This document shows, one piece after another, positions 51,154 to 59,536 of a stretch of DNA of 64,000 nucleotides. A model generated the notes under the pieces. It worked only from the letters and a program-made list of their open reading frames with translations, made no database searches and was not told the origin of the DNA. The number at the start of each line of letters is the position of its first letter. Within the stretch, counting starts at the first letter, position 1. The translations under genes were made by a program, and so were the position numbers. Source of the DNA: JANPCX01 sp966211815 (GTDB taxonomy: Bacteria; Pseudomonadota; Gammaproteobacteria; Burkholderiales; Burkholderiaceae_C); NCBI GenBank assembly GCA_966211815.1, contig CBIHOD010000003.1:62001-126000 (forward strand), in the 5' to 3' direction.

Positions 51154-51864
51154 TCAGTCGGCGCGGTATTGCGCGGGGCGCGGGTCCTCGAACGGCGGGC
51201 CGTCCGGCACGGTGAACGTCAGCGTCGCGCGGTGCACCGCGCCCCCGCCATCCTGGCCCCCGGCTTCCCCCGCGCGCCGCTCGCGCGTTTCGACGTCGAG
51301 CACGTACGCGCCGCGCCACGGCGTGTGGATGCGCACCCGGCCCTGTTCGTCGATGTCGTGCACCTGGAGCCACAGGCTGGGCGCGATGACTTTGAGGGTT
51401 CCATGCGTCAGCGGTGCGCCATTGAACTGCACGGCGAAGGTGTTGGCCTGCGCCGTCGGCACGATGTCCAGCGCCATCGCGGGCGGCGTGGACGAGAGCG
51501 GCCAAGCGGCGTGTCGCGCGTAGAAGTGGCGCGCCGGCGGGTCGCCCGTTCGGCCGGTGCCGGGGCGAGCACCGACCGAATGCGCTTCGACCAGCGCGCC
51601 GTCGCCGTCCTTGCCCCCTTCCAGCATGAAGCCGTCGCCTCTCCGCCGCCAATCCAAGGGCCGGCTTTCGGCGCCGCCGGCGCGTTGCGCGCGGGTGAGC
51701 GCGACGCCGTCGAGCTTGCCGGGGCTGCGCTCTGTCAAGCGGATCTCCGGCTCGCCGTACAACACCCGCAGCCCGCGGTCCCCGGTGGGTTCGATCCAGA
51801 GGTTGTGCGCCGAGGTCGGCGGCGCGACGAGGGCGGCGAGCAAGGCCAAGAGGGAAGACTTCAT
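51154..51864 (-). CDS. DUF4198 secreted protein
   Basis: 236 residues, signal peptide MKSSLLALLAALVAPPTSA then HNLWIEPTGDRGLRVLYGE, the DUF4198 opening with a mature N-terminal His that could bind metal. Beta-rich, with LKVIAPSLWLQVHDIDEQGRVRI near the end. Members accompany TonB receptors for iron, nickel or cobalt and are probably periplasmic metal-binding proteins. First gene of the receptor operon, just left of the Fur box. Confidence 0.86.
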   Translation of the reverse strand: MKSSLLALLAALVAPPTSAHNLWIEPTGDRGLRVLYGEPEIRLTERSPGKLDGVALTRAQRAGGAESRPLDWRRRGDGFMLEGGKDGDGALVEAHSVGARPGTGRTGDPPARHFYARHAAWPLSSTPPAMALDIVPTAQANTFAVQFNGAPLTHGTLKVIAPSLWLQVHDIDEQGRVRIHTPWRGAYVLDVETRERRAGEAGGQDGGGAVHRATLTFTVPDGPPFEDPRPAQYRAD

Positions 51865-51889
51865 CGGATCTCCATGCTTCTGGTTGGGT

Positions 51890-51910
51890 GAATGAGAATC
51901 ATTCTCATTC
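51890..51910. promoter_or_regulatory. Perfect 21-base Fur-box palindrome
   Basis: Arms GAATGAGAAT and ATTCTCATTC around a central C, a complete dyad that matches the Fur pattern (overlapping GATAAT-like hexamers around C). It lies between the divergent receptor operon (start 51864) and biosynthetic operon (start 51960) and can repress both. It overlaps the 5' end of the longest reading frame of the oxygenase gene, which argues for the downstream start. Confidence 0.92.
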
Positions 51911-51959
51911 TATGTCCTATGATGCGCCCCTTTCAAGGACGACCACGGGAACCCATGCC

Positions 51960-53012
51960 ATGACCCATGCGACCGATGCACCGCTGCGCCCACCCATCCA
52001 CCTCCATCCTTTGACGCCCCGCGAGTGCGCCGGCGTGGAACGCCTCGTCGATGATTTGGCGGGCAGCTTCGGCAGCGTCGAAACGGCGGAGTTCGCCGAT
52101 GCCTGCGCCCTGGCGGCCCAGGAGCTGCCGCGGCCCCTGCGCGAGCTGGCCCACCGCTTCAAGCAACTGCACCTGCCCTGCGCGGCCGTGCTGATCCGCG
52201 GCGTGCCGGTGGAGGACAGCCGCATCGGGCCGTCGCCGGCCCACTGGGACGCCGCCTGGCGCAACCCGCCGACGCTGCGCGAGGAGATCGCGCAATGCCT
52301 GCTCACGGCCTCGCTCGGCGAGATCTTCGGATGGCGCACGCAGGAGAACGGGCGTTTCCTGCGCCACATCGTCCCGATCGAGCAGGAGCGTGCCCAGCAA
52401 CTCGGGGGCGGCAGCTGCGTCACGCTGGTCTGGCACAACGAAGAGGCTTTCCACGACCACCGGTGCGACTTCCTGTCGATCGTCTGCTACCGCAACGAGG
52501 AGCGCGCCGAGACCATCCTCTCTTCCATCGACGACTTCGAGATCCCCGACGACCGGTGGGCCGTGCTGGCCGCGCCGCGCTTCGTCGTGCTGCCCGACAC
52601 TTCGCACATGCCGGAGCAGAACGTGAGCGCGCGTTGGCGGCTGGATGACGATGCCTTCGAGCGCATCCGCCGCATGTACGCCGACCCGCGCCCGGTGCCC
52701 GCGCTGAGCGGCTCGCGCCAGCGCCCGTTCATCCAGGTGGACGAGGCCTACATGCGGGCCGTGGACGGCGACCACGAAGCGCAGGCCGCGTTCGACTGGT
52801 TGATCGGGCGATTCAACGCGCACAAGTCCACGGTCGTCATGGAGCCCGGCGACATGCTGTGGATCGACAACAAGCGCGCGGTGCACGGGCGCTCGGTCTA
52901 CCAGCCCAACTACGGGCCGCGCCACCGGTGGCTCCGCCGCGTCAACGTCACCTTGAACCTGCGCGGCTCCATGCCCTTGCGCGAGCGCGCGGTCGCCCGC
53001 CACATCGTCTAG
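51960..53012 (+). CDS. Fe(II)/2-oxoglutarate oxygenase of the clavaminate synthase/VioC type
   Basis: Start set at ATG 51960 with a GGGAA site upstream; ATG 51912 is possible, but the frame before it encodes the Fur box. 350 residues. The iron ligands are His159 and Glu161 in LVWHNEEAF (the H-x-E variant seen in clavaminate synthase, VioC and AsnO rather than H-x-D), with the distal His near 313 in KRAVHGRS and the 2-oxoglutarate Arg near 328 in RHRWLRRVN. Relatives hydroxylate or desaturate free amino acids. It heads the diaminopropionate operon, so an amino acid or the metallophore itself is a likely substrate. Confidence 0.87.
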   Translation: MTHATDAPLRPPIHLHPLTPRECAGVERLVDDLAGSFGSVETAEFADACALAAQELPRPLRELAHRFKQLHLPCAAVLIRGVPVEDSRIGPSPAHWDAAWRNPPTLREEIAQCLLTASLGEIFGWRTQENGRFLRHIVPIEQERAQQLGGGSCVTLVWHNEEAFHDHRCDFLSIVCYRNEERAETILSSIDDFEIPDDRWAVLAAPRFVVLPDTSHMPEQNVSARWRLDDDAFERIRRMYADPRPVPALSGSRQRPFIQVDEAYMRAVDGDHEAQAAFDWLIGRFNAHKSTVVMEPGDMLWIDNKRAVHGRSVYQPNYGPRHRWLRRVNVTLNLRGSMPLRERAVARHIV

Positions 53013-53021
53013 GAATCCTCT

Positions 53022-54020
53022 ATGTCGACCGTTCATGCCTCCCCGGCAGGCGCGAGCCTGCGCGTCATCGGCAAGCGCGACCTCGCCGCGATGCCCTTCG
53101 AACTGGATGAAGTCCTGCAGGCCGTCGAAGGCGCCTACCTCGCCTGCGCCGACGGACGCTCCGCCAACCCGGCCAAGCTGACCGTGAAGCCTTCGGACGG
53201 CCGCTCCGTCGCCTACGCGATGCTCGGCCGCGACGGCGACCGCGACACGGTCGCGTTCAAGACTTCGTACAAATTCGGCCCCGAAGGCGGCAAGGCCGGC
53301 GAGCGCTACTACACCACGCTGACGCTATACGACGACCGCAGCGGGCTGCCCATCGCGATGATGGACTGCGGCCTGGTCGGCGGCCTGCGCACGCCGGCAG
53401 CCTCGGCGCTGGCCGCGCGGGCCTGCGCGCGGCGCGACGCGTCCACCGCGCTGGTGGTGGGCAGTGGCGTCCAGGGCCGCATGGCGCTGCCCTTCCTCGT
53501 GCAGGCGGTGCCGAACCTGCAACGGCTGATCGTGCACGGGCACCACGCCGCGGGAATCGACCAGGTGCTCGGCCGCATGCACCATCACCACCCAGACCGC
53601 AGGGTCGAGGTGTCGCGCGACCTGCACCGCTCGGCCCAGGAGGCCGACATCGTGATCGGCGCCGGCGGCCCGTCCTCCCCCGAATCGGTCGATGCCGGTT
53701 GGCTCCGCCCCGGCTCGCTGGCCATCCTCGTCGGGCACGGTATCGACAAGCAGGCGCTGCACCGTGCGGACTACCGCGTCGCCACCAGCGCGCAGCAGAT
53801 GCGGGTGACCGGCACCGACCTCGCCGTGGATGGCGCCCTGCCCGCGGTGGACGCGGAACTGCCGCAGATCCTCGCGGGCCTGCAGCCCGGCCGGCGCCGC
53901 GACAGCGACCGTGTCTTCGCCTACAACAGCGGCATGGTGGTCACCGACATCGCGCTCGGCCGCCTGCTGGCCGAGCGTGCGCTGGTGCGGGGCCTCGGTC
54001 AGGAGGTCGAGCTGTGGTGA
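53022..54020 (+). CDS. sbnB: SbnB-like dehydrogenase (ornithine cyclodeaminase family)
   Basis: 332 residues; starts MSTVHASPAG. The NAD-binding loop is VVGSGVQGRMAL (about 144), with substrate-side FKTSYKFGPEGG and the VGGLRTPAASALAA segment typical of the mu-crystallin/OCD fold. In staphyloferrin B synthesis SbnB oxidatively cleaves N-(2-amino-2-carboxyethyl)-glutamate to L-2,3-diaminopropionate and 2-oxoglutarate. The SbnA partner is two genes downstream, which supports the same reaction here. The 2-oxoglutarate released is also the cosubstrate of the upstream oxygenase. Confidence 0.85.
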   Translation: MSTVHASPAGASLRVIGKRDLAAMPFELDEVLQAVEGAYLACADGRSANPAKLTVKPSDGRSVAYAMLGRDGDRDTVAFKTSYKFGPEGGKAGERYYTTLTLYDDRSGLPIAMMDCGLVGGLRTPAASALAARACARRDASTALVVGSGVQGRMALPFLVQAVPNLQRLIVHGHHAAGIDQVLGRMHHHHPDRRVEVSRDLHRSAQEADIVIGAGGPSSPESVDAGWLRPGSLAILVGHGIDKQALHRADYRVATSAQQMRVTGTDLAVDGALPAVDAELPQILAGLQPGRRRDSDRVFAYNSGMVVTDIALGRLLAERALVRGLGQEVELW

Positions 54021-55411
54021 ATGACGCCGCCGATTCCGCGGCGCTCGCGGCGCCGGTGTTGCCCGCCTTGCAGCACCGCCTGGTCGAGCGGCTCCTCGAC
54101 GACCACCGCGCGCTGCTGGGCGAACTCCTGGACGGCCTGGGTTCGCCCCTGCACTTGATGCTCCCGCAGGTGTTCGCCGAGAACGCCGCGGCGTTCTCGG
54201 ACTGCCTGCGCCTGGCGGGCGTCGACGGCCTTCCCATGTATGCGAAGAAGGCCAACAAGGCCCGCTGCCTCGTCGACGCCTGCGCGAGGCTGGGTTGGGG
54301 CGTGGACGCCGCGAGCGCCGAGGAATTGACGCAGGCGCTCGGCGCCGGCGTCCCCGGGCGCCTGGTGAGCGTGTCCGGCCCCGCCAAGCACGGCGCGCTG
54401 ATGCGCCTGGCCCTCCGGCAGGGCTGCCTCATCGCGATCGACAGTCCCGAAGAGCTGCAGGCCTGCGCGGACGCCGCGTCGCTGGAGCAGTGCAGCGCCC
54501 GCGTGCTGCTGCGGTGCCGGCCCGCCTCGCAGCCGCGCAGCCGCTTCGGTATGACGCCCCCTGAATTGGACCAGGCGCTGCGCACCTGCCAGGCAAGGCC
54601 GGCGCAGCTCGGCCTCGAAGGCTTTTCATTCCACCTCAGCGGCTACTCCGCCCATGAACGCGCCGACGCCGCGCACGAGTTGCTGGACCGCTGCCTGGAC
54701 GCGCGCCGCGCCGGACTGCGCGCCGACTGCATCAACATCGGCGGCGGCTTCGCGGTGCGCTACGTCGACCCCGCCGCATGGAGCGATTTCCAGGCGCGGC
54801 AACGCCCCGAGCACTACCACGCAGGCAAGGCCTTCGGCGGCTTCTACCCTTACGCGGCCGATTGCCACGGCGCCGGCATGCTGGCCGCGGTGCTGGCCGG
54901 CGAACGCGCCGCGGACGGGGCCTTGTCGACGCGCCTGAGGCGCGACGGCGTCCGCCTGCTGCTCGAACCGGGGCGTGCCCTCCTGGACCAGACCGGCCTC
55001 ACGCTGTTCCGCGTCCAAGGCGTCAAGGACAGGGCCGACGGCTACGGCGTCGTCACGGTGGAGGGGACCAGCTTCAGCATGTCGGAGCAATGGTTCGACA
55101 GCGAGTACCTGCCCGACCCCGTCCTCTTCGGCGATCGCGGACTCGGAGGGCCTTACCTGGCCTGCGTGGCCGGCACCAGCTGCCTGGACAGCGACATGGT
55201 GAGCTGGCGCAAGCTGCGCCTGCCGCGCCGACCGTCACCCGGGGACACCCTCGCGTACCTGAACACCGCCGGCTACCAGATGGACTCGAACGAATCGCCT
55301 TTCCACGGCCTTCCGCTGCCCCGCAAGGTCGTGCTCGAGTTCGACGGCACGCAGCGGTCCCGCTGGCGGCTCGACGACGTCGCGCCGCTCCACGACCTTC
55401 GCCTCATCTAA
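54014..55411 (+). CDS. sbnH: SbnH-like PLP-dependent decarboxylase (DapDC/ODC fold)
   Basis: GTG start at 54014 with AGGAGG 7 bases upstream, overlapping the sbnB-like stop. 465 residues, alanine-racemase-fold decarboxylase: PLP Lys79 in MYAKKANKARCL, DAASAEEL, INIGGGFAVRY for phosphate binding, LLLEPGRALLDQ, and the C-terminal Cys site in AGTSCLDSD. SbnH decarboxylates a citryl-diaminopropionate intermediate in staphyloferrin B assembly. Here the substrate may be diaminopropionate or a derivative of it. Longer than SbnH by about 60 residues. Confidence 0.85.
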   Translation: MVNDAADSAALAAPVLPALQHRLVERLLDDHRALLGELLDGLGSPLHLMLPQVFAENAAAFSDCLRLAGVDGLPMYAKKANKARCLVDACARLGWGVDAASAEELTQALGAGVPGRLVSVSGPAKHGALMRLALRQGCLIAIDSPEELQACADAASLEQCSARVLLRCRPASQPRSRFGMTPPELDQALRTCQARPAQLGLEGFSFHLSGYSAHERADAAHELLDRCLDARRAGLRADCINIGGGFAVRYVDPAAWSDFQARQRPEHYHAGKAFGGFYPYAADCHGAGMLAAVLAGERAADGALSTRLRRDGVRLLLEPGRALLDQTGLTLFRVQGVKDRADGYGVVTVEGTSFSMSEQWFDSEYLPDPVLFGDRGLGGPYLACVAGTSCLDSDMVSWRKLRLPRRPSPGDTLAYLNTAGYQMDSNESPFHGLPLPRKVVLEFDGTQRSRWRLDDVAPLHDLRLI

Positions 55412-55424
55412 CGGAACCCAAGAC

Positions 55425-56471
55425 ATGGACCGACACCCGCTTCAACCGCTGGCCGCCGTGGCCTCCCGCATTTCCGACCTCATCGGGCGGACGCCCCTGA
55501 TGGAGTTGCTGACCACGCGCTTCGGCACGCGCGTGCTGCTCAAGCTGGAGCAGTTCAACCCGACCGGCACCGCCAAGATCCGCATGGCCCGCCAGATGCT
55601 CGACGAGGCCCAGGCGCAGGGCCTGTTGAAGCCCGGCGGCTGGGTCATCGAGTCGACCTCGGGCAACACCGGCATGGGCCTGGCGCTGCTGGCGACGGAG
55701 CGCGGCTATCGCTTCACGGCGGTGGTAGACCACCATGCCTCCAAGGACAAACTCCGCGCGATGCAGGCCTTCGGGGCGGAACTCCTCTATGTGAACGAGG
55801 AGCCGGGCGGCGGGCTGGCCACCGCCGACCGCGAAGCGCTGGCTGAGCGCATCGCCGCGGAGCAGGGCGCCTACTGGACCGAACAGCACAACAACCCCGC
55901 GAACGCCAACGGCTACGGCGCGGTGGCCGACGAACTGGAACAGGCGCTCGGCGCCGGCATCACGCATTTGATCGGCGCGGTGGGCACGGGCGGCTCGCTG
56001 TTCGGCACGGCCCGGGAATTGAAGCGGCGCCTGCCTTCACTGCGCGTGATCGGCGTCGAACCCGTCGGATCGATCGCATTCGGCGGGCCGGGCGGCCCGT
56101 ATCACCAGTCCGGGACCGGCACGCCCGAAGGCGCCGAGATCGGTGAACTGGTGGACTACGGACTGCTCGACGAAGGTCTGAAGGTGAGCGACGCGCAGGC
56201 TTTCAACACGGCCCGCTACTTCGCGCGCAAGCGCGCGGTGCTGTTGGGCGGCTCGGCCGGCGGCGTGCTGTACCAGGCGCTCAGGCGCGCCGAAGTGGCC
56301 CCGCCGGGGAGCACCATCGTCGTGCTGGTCTGCGACGGCGGCGAGAAGTACCTGGACACGGTGTTCAACGACGAATGGATGCGGGAGCGCGACCTCGTCG
56401 ACCCGTCGATCGGCGAGGAACTCGATGCCTTGATCGAACAACTCACCGCGTGCGCCGCGGTGCGCGCATGA
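55425..56471 (+). CDS. sbnA: SbnA-like PLP synthase (O-phosphoserine + glutamate)
   Basis: 348 residues of the cysteine synthase superfamily. PLP Lys51 lies in NPTGTAKIRMARQ, the substrate loop is TSGNTGMG (about 78-85), and the phosphate-binding loop is GTGGS. Replacement of the usual S-x-K-D-R with GTAKIR is as in SbnA, which joins O-phospho-L-serine and L-glutamate rather than making cysteine. With the SbnB-like protein it would give L-2,3-diaminopropionate. It overlaps the MATE gene by ATGA. Confidence 0.86.
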   Translation: MDRHPLQPLAAVASRISDLIGRTPLMELLTTRFGTRVLLKLEQFNPTGTAKIRMARQMLDEAQAQGLLKPGGWVIESTSGNTGMGLALLATERGYRFTAVVDHHASKDKLRAMQAFGAELLYVNEEPGGGLATADREALAERIAAEQGAYWTEQHNNPANANGYGAVADELEQALGAGITHLIGAVGTGGSLFGTARELKRRLPSLRVIGVEPVGSIAFGGPGGPYHQSGTGTPEGAEIGELVDYGLLDEGLKVSDAQAFNTARYFARKRAVLLGGSAGGVLYQALRRAEVAPPGSTIVVLVCDGGEKYLDTVFNDEWMRERDLVDPSIGEELDALIEQLTACAAVRA

Positions 56472-57841
56472 ACAGCGCGGGCCATTGGCGAAAAGACGCG
56501 GGCCACATCGGCGCGCTGGCCTGGCCGCTGGTGCTCACGCAGCTCGCGCAGGTGGCGCTGGGCACCACCAGCGTGGTCATGCTGGGCCGCATGGGCGCGC
56601 CGGAACTCGCCGGCGGCGGACTCGCGCTCACGCTGTTCAACCTGCTGCGCACGGTCGGCGTGGGCCTGGTCACGCCGACCGGCAACCTCGTCGCCGCGGC
56701 CACCCAGGACGCCGCGGCGCCGGAGCGCATCCGCGACTTGTCGCGTGCCAGCTTCGCCGTCTCGACGGTCGCCGGGTTGTCGGCCTGGGTGCTGATGAGC
56801 ATGCTCGGGCCGCTGCTGGGTTGGCTGGGGCAGGGCGCCGCGGTCGTCGAACACTGCACGCGTTACCTGGTCGCCGCGGCGCCCGGCATCGTGCCGCTGC
56901 TGTGGTTCCAGTCGCTGCGCAACATCACCGTGGGCCTGCGCAAACCCGGGCCGCTGTTGGCCGTCACGCTGGCCTGCGTGGCGGTGAACATCGCCCTCAA
57001 CCTGGTGCTCATCGATGGCGCGTGGGGCCTGCCGGCGCTGGGGCTGGCCGGCGTGGCCCTTTCTTCCACGTTGGTGAACGCGGGGGCGTTCGCGGCCTTC
57101 GCCACGGTCGCGCGTCGCGACGGCACGGTCGCCCCGGTGCTCTCGATGCGCTTCTGGCGAGCATCTCGCCAAGCGCTGGGAAACACGCTGCGCCTCGGCC
57201 TTCCCGTCGCGGCCACCTACGGATCCGAGGCCGCCTTCTTCTCGACGCTGACCCTGTTGGCCGGCACCTTGGGCGCGGAGGCACTGGCGGCGCACACCGT
57301 GGTCAATCAGGCGGTGTACGTGGTCTTCATGGTCGCGGTGGGCATCTCGCACGCGGCGTCGATCAGCATCAGCCCGGCATGGGCGCGCCGCGACGCCTGC
57401 GCCGCACGCCGCCTGGGCTGGACGGGCCTGGCCATCGGGTGGACGGCGATGGCCGGGGTGGCCGTGCTGTACCTGGCGGCGCCGCGGCTCGTGCTCTCGG
57501 GCTTCGTGCGCGATGGCGCGGACGCCGCCGGCCTGCTGGCGGCCGCCACGCCACTGCTTTGGCTGGCGGCGCTGCTGCAGTTCTTCGACGCCGGCCAGAA
57601 CATCGCCATCGGCTTGCTTCGCGGCGTGGGCGACACGACCAGCGCCTTCGTCCGGACACTGACGGGCTACTGGGGCCTGGGCCTTGGCTGCGCCTGGCTG
57701 CTGGGGCTGCATTGGGGTCTCGGCGTCATCGGCCTGTGGTGTGGCCTGATCGTCGGCCTGGCGGTGACGGCAGCCCAGCTGCTGTGGCGCTTCCACCGCC
57801 TCACGGCCATGACGGCCATGCCTTTGCGGCCCGCCCAATGA
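56468..57841 (+). CDS. MATE-family efflux transporter
   Basis: The ATG at 56468 overlaps the sbnA-like stop. 457 residues and about twelve membrane segments in two homologous halves: HIGALAWPLVLTQLAQVALGTTSVVMLGRMG opens the first (over helix 1-2) and LGNTLRLGLPVAATYGSEAAFF the second. It resembles NorM/DinF-type antiporters. Its place inside the operon points to export of the metallophore, the job done by the unrelated SbnD in Staphylococcus. Confidence 0.9.
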   Translation: MNSAGHWRKDAGHIGALAWPLVLTQLAQVALGTTSVVMLGRMGAPELAGGGLALTLFNLLRTVGVGLVTPTGNLVAAATQDAAAPERIRDLSRASFAVSTVAGLSAWVLMSMLGPLLGWLGQGAAVVEHCTRYLVAAAPGIVPLLWFQSLRNITVGLRKPGPLLAVTLACVAVNIALNLVLIDGAWGLPALGLAGVALSSTLVNAGAFAAFATVARRDGTVAPVLSMRFWRASRQALGNTLRLGLPVAATYGSEAAFFSTLTLLAGTLGAEALAAHTVVNQAVYVVFMVAVGISHAASISISPAWARRDACAARRLGWTGLAIGWTAMAGVAVLYLAAPRLVLSGFVRDGADAAGLLAAATPLLWLAALLQFFDAGQNIAIGLLRGVGDTTSAFVRTLTGYWGLGLGCAWLLGLHWGLGVIGLWCGLIVGLAVTAAQLLWRFHRLTAMTAMPLRPAQ

Positions 57842-58242
57842 CGCAATTCCAACCTTATGTCGTGGCCATTCTGCCGATCGAGTCCCTCCGGGCGACCGAG
57901 CAGGTGGACCCAGCGAAAGTCCGGCGGCTCGCCGCGTCGATCCGCCGGCACGGCCAATGGTTGGTCCCGCTGCCGATCGAGGCCCGGACAGGCCTGGTGA
58001 TGGACGGCAACCACCGCCTGCGGGCGGCGGTGCTGCTGGGCCTGCGGCGCTTGCCCTGCGTGCCGCTCGGCTACGAGGATGGCCGCGTGACGGTCCACTG
58101 CTGGCGCAGCGACGCCCCCTTCGACGTGGACCGCGTCCTGGCCCTCGCGACGCGGCATGAATTGCTGCCGTTCAAGACCACCCGGCACGGTTTCGACCTC
58201 CCGCTGCCGCAGAGCCAGATCCCGATCGCGTTGCTCGGGTGA
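57838..58242 (+). CDS. ParB/Srx-fold protein resembling the serine kinase SbnI/SerK, minimal form
   Basis: The ATG at 57838 overlaps the MATE stop. 134 residues: ILPIESLRATEQVDPAKVRRL, then the ParB/Srx-like nucleotide motif VMDGNHRLRAAVLLGLRRLP, then HCWRSDAPFDVDRVL and HELLPFKTTRHGF, whose order parallels the SbnI N-terminal region (a Trp strand, then LPW/F-K/T-T). SbnI makes O-phosphoserine from free serine and ATP/ADP for SbnA. The usual SbnI/SerK C-terminal half (about 100 residues) is missing. It is a good candidate for supplying O-phosphoserine here. Plain ParB-like DNA binding is a less likely alternative. Confidence 0.72.
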   Translation: MTQFQPYVVAILPIESLRATEQVDPAKVRRLAASIRRHGQWLVPLPIEARTGLVMDGNHRLRAAVLLGLRRLPCVPLGYEDGRVTVHCWRSDAPFDVDRVLALATRHELLPFKTTRHGFDLPLPQSQIPIALLG

Positions 58243-58370
58243 TGCGCCCGTTCCTGTTACGCCGGTCATCCGCTGACGGGACGGGGGCATCGCCCGCGCC
58301 GTCCTGCCCAAGGGCGCTCAATCACCCCGGCAGTGATTCGGCCATGGAGAAAAGACCGGAGATCGACCGG

Positions 58371-58407
58371 ACAAAAAGAAAACCCAAGTGAGTCGATCAC
58401 TTGGGTT
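58371..58407 (-). terminator. Intrinsic terminator of tRNA-Ser
   Basis: Stem AACCCAAGTGA / TCACTTGGGTT (58381-58391 with 58397-58407), loop of 5, followed on the minus strand by a T-rich run (complement of 58371-58380). It lies 7 bases beyond the tRNA 3' end. Confidence 0.9.
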
Positions 58408-58413
58408 GGGTGT

Positions 58414-58504
58414 TGGCGGAGAGAGCGGGATTCGAACCCGCGGTGGGCTATTAACCCACACACGCTTTCCAGGCGTGCGACTTAAACCACTCATCCATCT
58501 CTCC
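58414..58504 (-). tRNA. tRNA-Ser (anticodon GGA)
   Basis: A 91-nucleotide class II tRNA on the minus strand. The acceptor GGAGAGA pairs with TCTCTCC, with discriminator G and encoded CCA (complement of 58414-58416). The anticodon GGA is the complement of 58468-58470, and a long variable arm (GTGGGTTAATAGCCCAC) precedes the T-arm. Confidence 0.98.
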
Positions 58505-58584
58505 GTAGCCCATGATTCTAACCCACGCTTTGGCCCGGTGCGGCGAATTCAATCCTCCGCGCCGAAAACAGCGGCGCGGAGCAT

Positions 58585-59502
58585 TCAAGGCGCGCCCGGC
58601 GGCTTTTGCTTGACCAGCGCCATGGCGGTGCCGATCAACGCCGACACTTCGGACATGTTGCCCGGCACGATCATGGTGTTGTTCTTCTGGGCCAGTTGCC
58701 CATAGGCCTCGACGGCTTTCTCCGCGACTTTCAACTGCACCGCCTGTTCACCGCCGGGCGAGCGGATGGCCTCCGCGACCTTGCGGATCGCGTCGGCGGT
58801 GGCGTCGGCCACCGCGACAATCGCCGCCGCTTCGCCCTGGGCCTTGTTGATCTCCGCCTGGCGCTGGCCCTCGGAGCGCGCGATGAAGGCCTCGCGCTCG
58901 CCGGTCGCGATGTTGATCTGCTCCTGCTTGCGGCCTTCGGAGGCGGCGATCAGCGCGCGCTTTTCCCGTTCGGCGGTGATCTGCGCCTGCATGGAGCGCA
59001 GGATCTCCGCCGGCGGCGTCAGGTCCTTGATCTCGTAGCGCAGCACTTTCACGCCCCAGTTGGTGGCGGCTTCGTCCAGCGCGCTCACGACGGACGCGTT
59101 GATGGTGTCGCGCTCTTCGAAAGTCTTGTCCAGCTCCATCTTGCCGATGACCGAGCGCAGGAGGGTCTGCGCCAGCTGGGTGATGGCCACGATGTAGTTG
59201 CTCGAGCCGTAGCTCGCGCGCATCGGGTCGGTGACCTGGAAATAGATGATGCCGTCGACCTGCAGCTGCGTGTTGTCGCGTGTGATGCACACCTGGCTGG
59301 GCACGTCCAGCGGCACTTCCTTGAGGGAGTGCTTGTAGGCCACGCGCTCGAAGAAAGGCACCACGAACTTCAACCCCGGCGTGAGGGTGCGGTCGTACCG
59401 CCCCAGGCGTTCGACCACCCAGGCGTGCTGCTGGGGGACGATCTTGAAGGTGCGTGCGATGAAGAGGGCGGCGACGATGCTGAGGACCAGAACGATTTCC
59501 AT
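58585..59502 (-). CDS. qmcA: SPFH/band 7 protein QmcA
   Basis: 305 residues: an N-terminal membrane anchor (MEIVLVLSIVAALFIARTF), then the band 7 domain with VPQQHAWVVERLGRYDRTL and GLKFVVPFFERVAYKHSLKE, and a long charged coiled coil (EREKRALIAASEGRKQEQ and following). It forms membrane-microdomain oligomers. It follows nfeD by 34 bases, the standard stomatin-NfeD operon. Confidence 0.93.
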   Translation of the reverse strand: MEIVLVLSIVAALFIARTFKIVPQQHAWVVERLGRYDRTLTPGLKFVVPFFERVAYKHSLKEVPLDVPSQVCITRDNTQLQVDGIIYFQVTDPMRASYGSSNYIVAITQLAQTLLRSVIGKMELDKTFEERDTINASVVSALDEAATNWGVKVLRYEIKDLTPPAEILRSMQAQITAEREKRALIAASEGRKQEQINIATGEREAFIARSEGQRQAEINKAQGEAAAIVAVADATADAIRKVAEAIRSPGGEQAVQLKVAEKAVEAYGQLAQKNNTMIVPGNMSEVSALIGTAMALVKQKPPGAP

Positions 59503-59536
59503 GGCGCGGGCGTCCTTGTTCGGCGTTGGTTTGTGG

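Noticed and set aside
51888..51959. Longest oxygenase frame beginning GTG 51888
   Set aside because: Its first codons (NENHSHS) are the Fur box, and the promoter must lie there; ATG 51960 has a ribosome-binding site.
58266..58463. Reverse frame containing GLIAHRGFESRSLRQ
   Set aside because: Antisense translation of part of tRNA-Ser.
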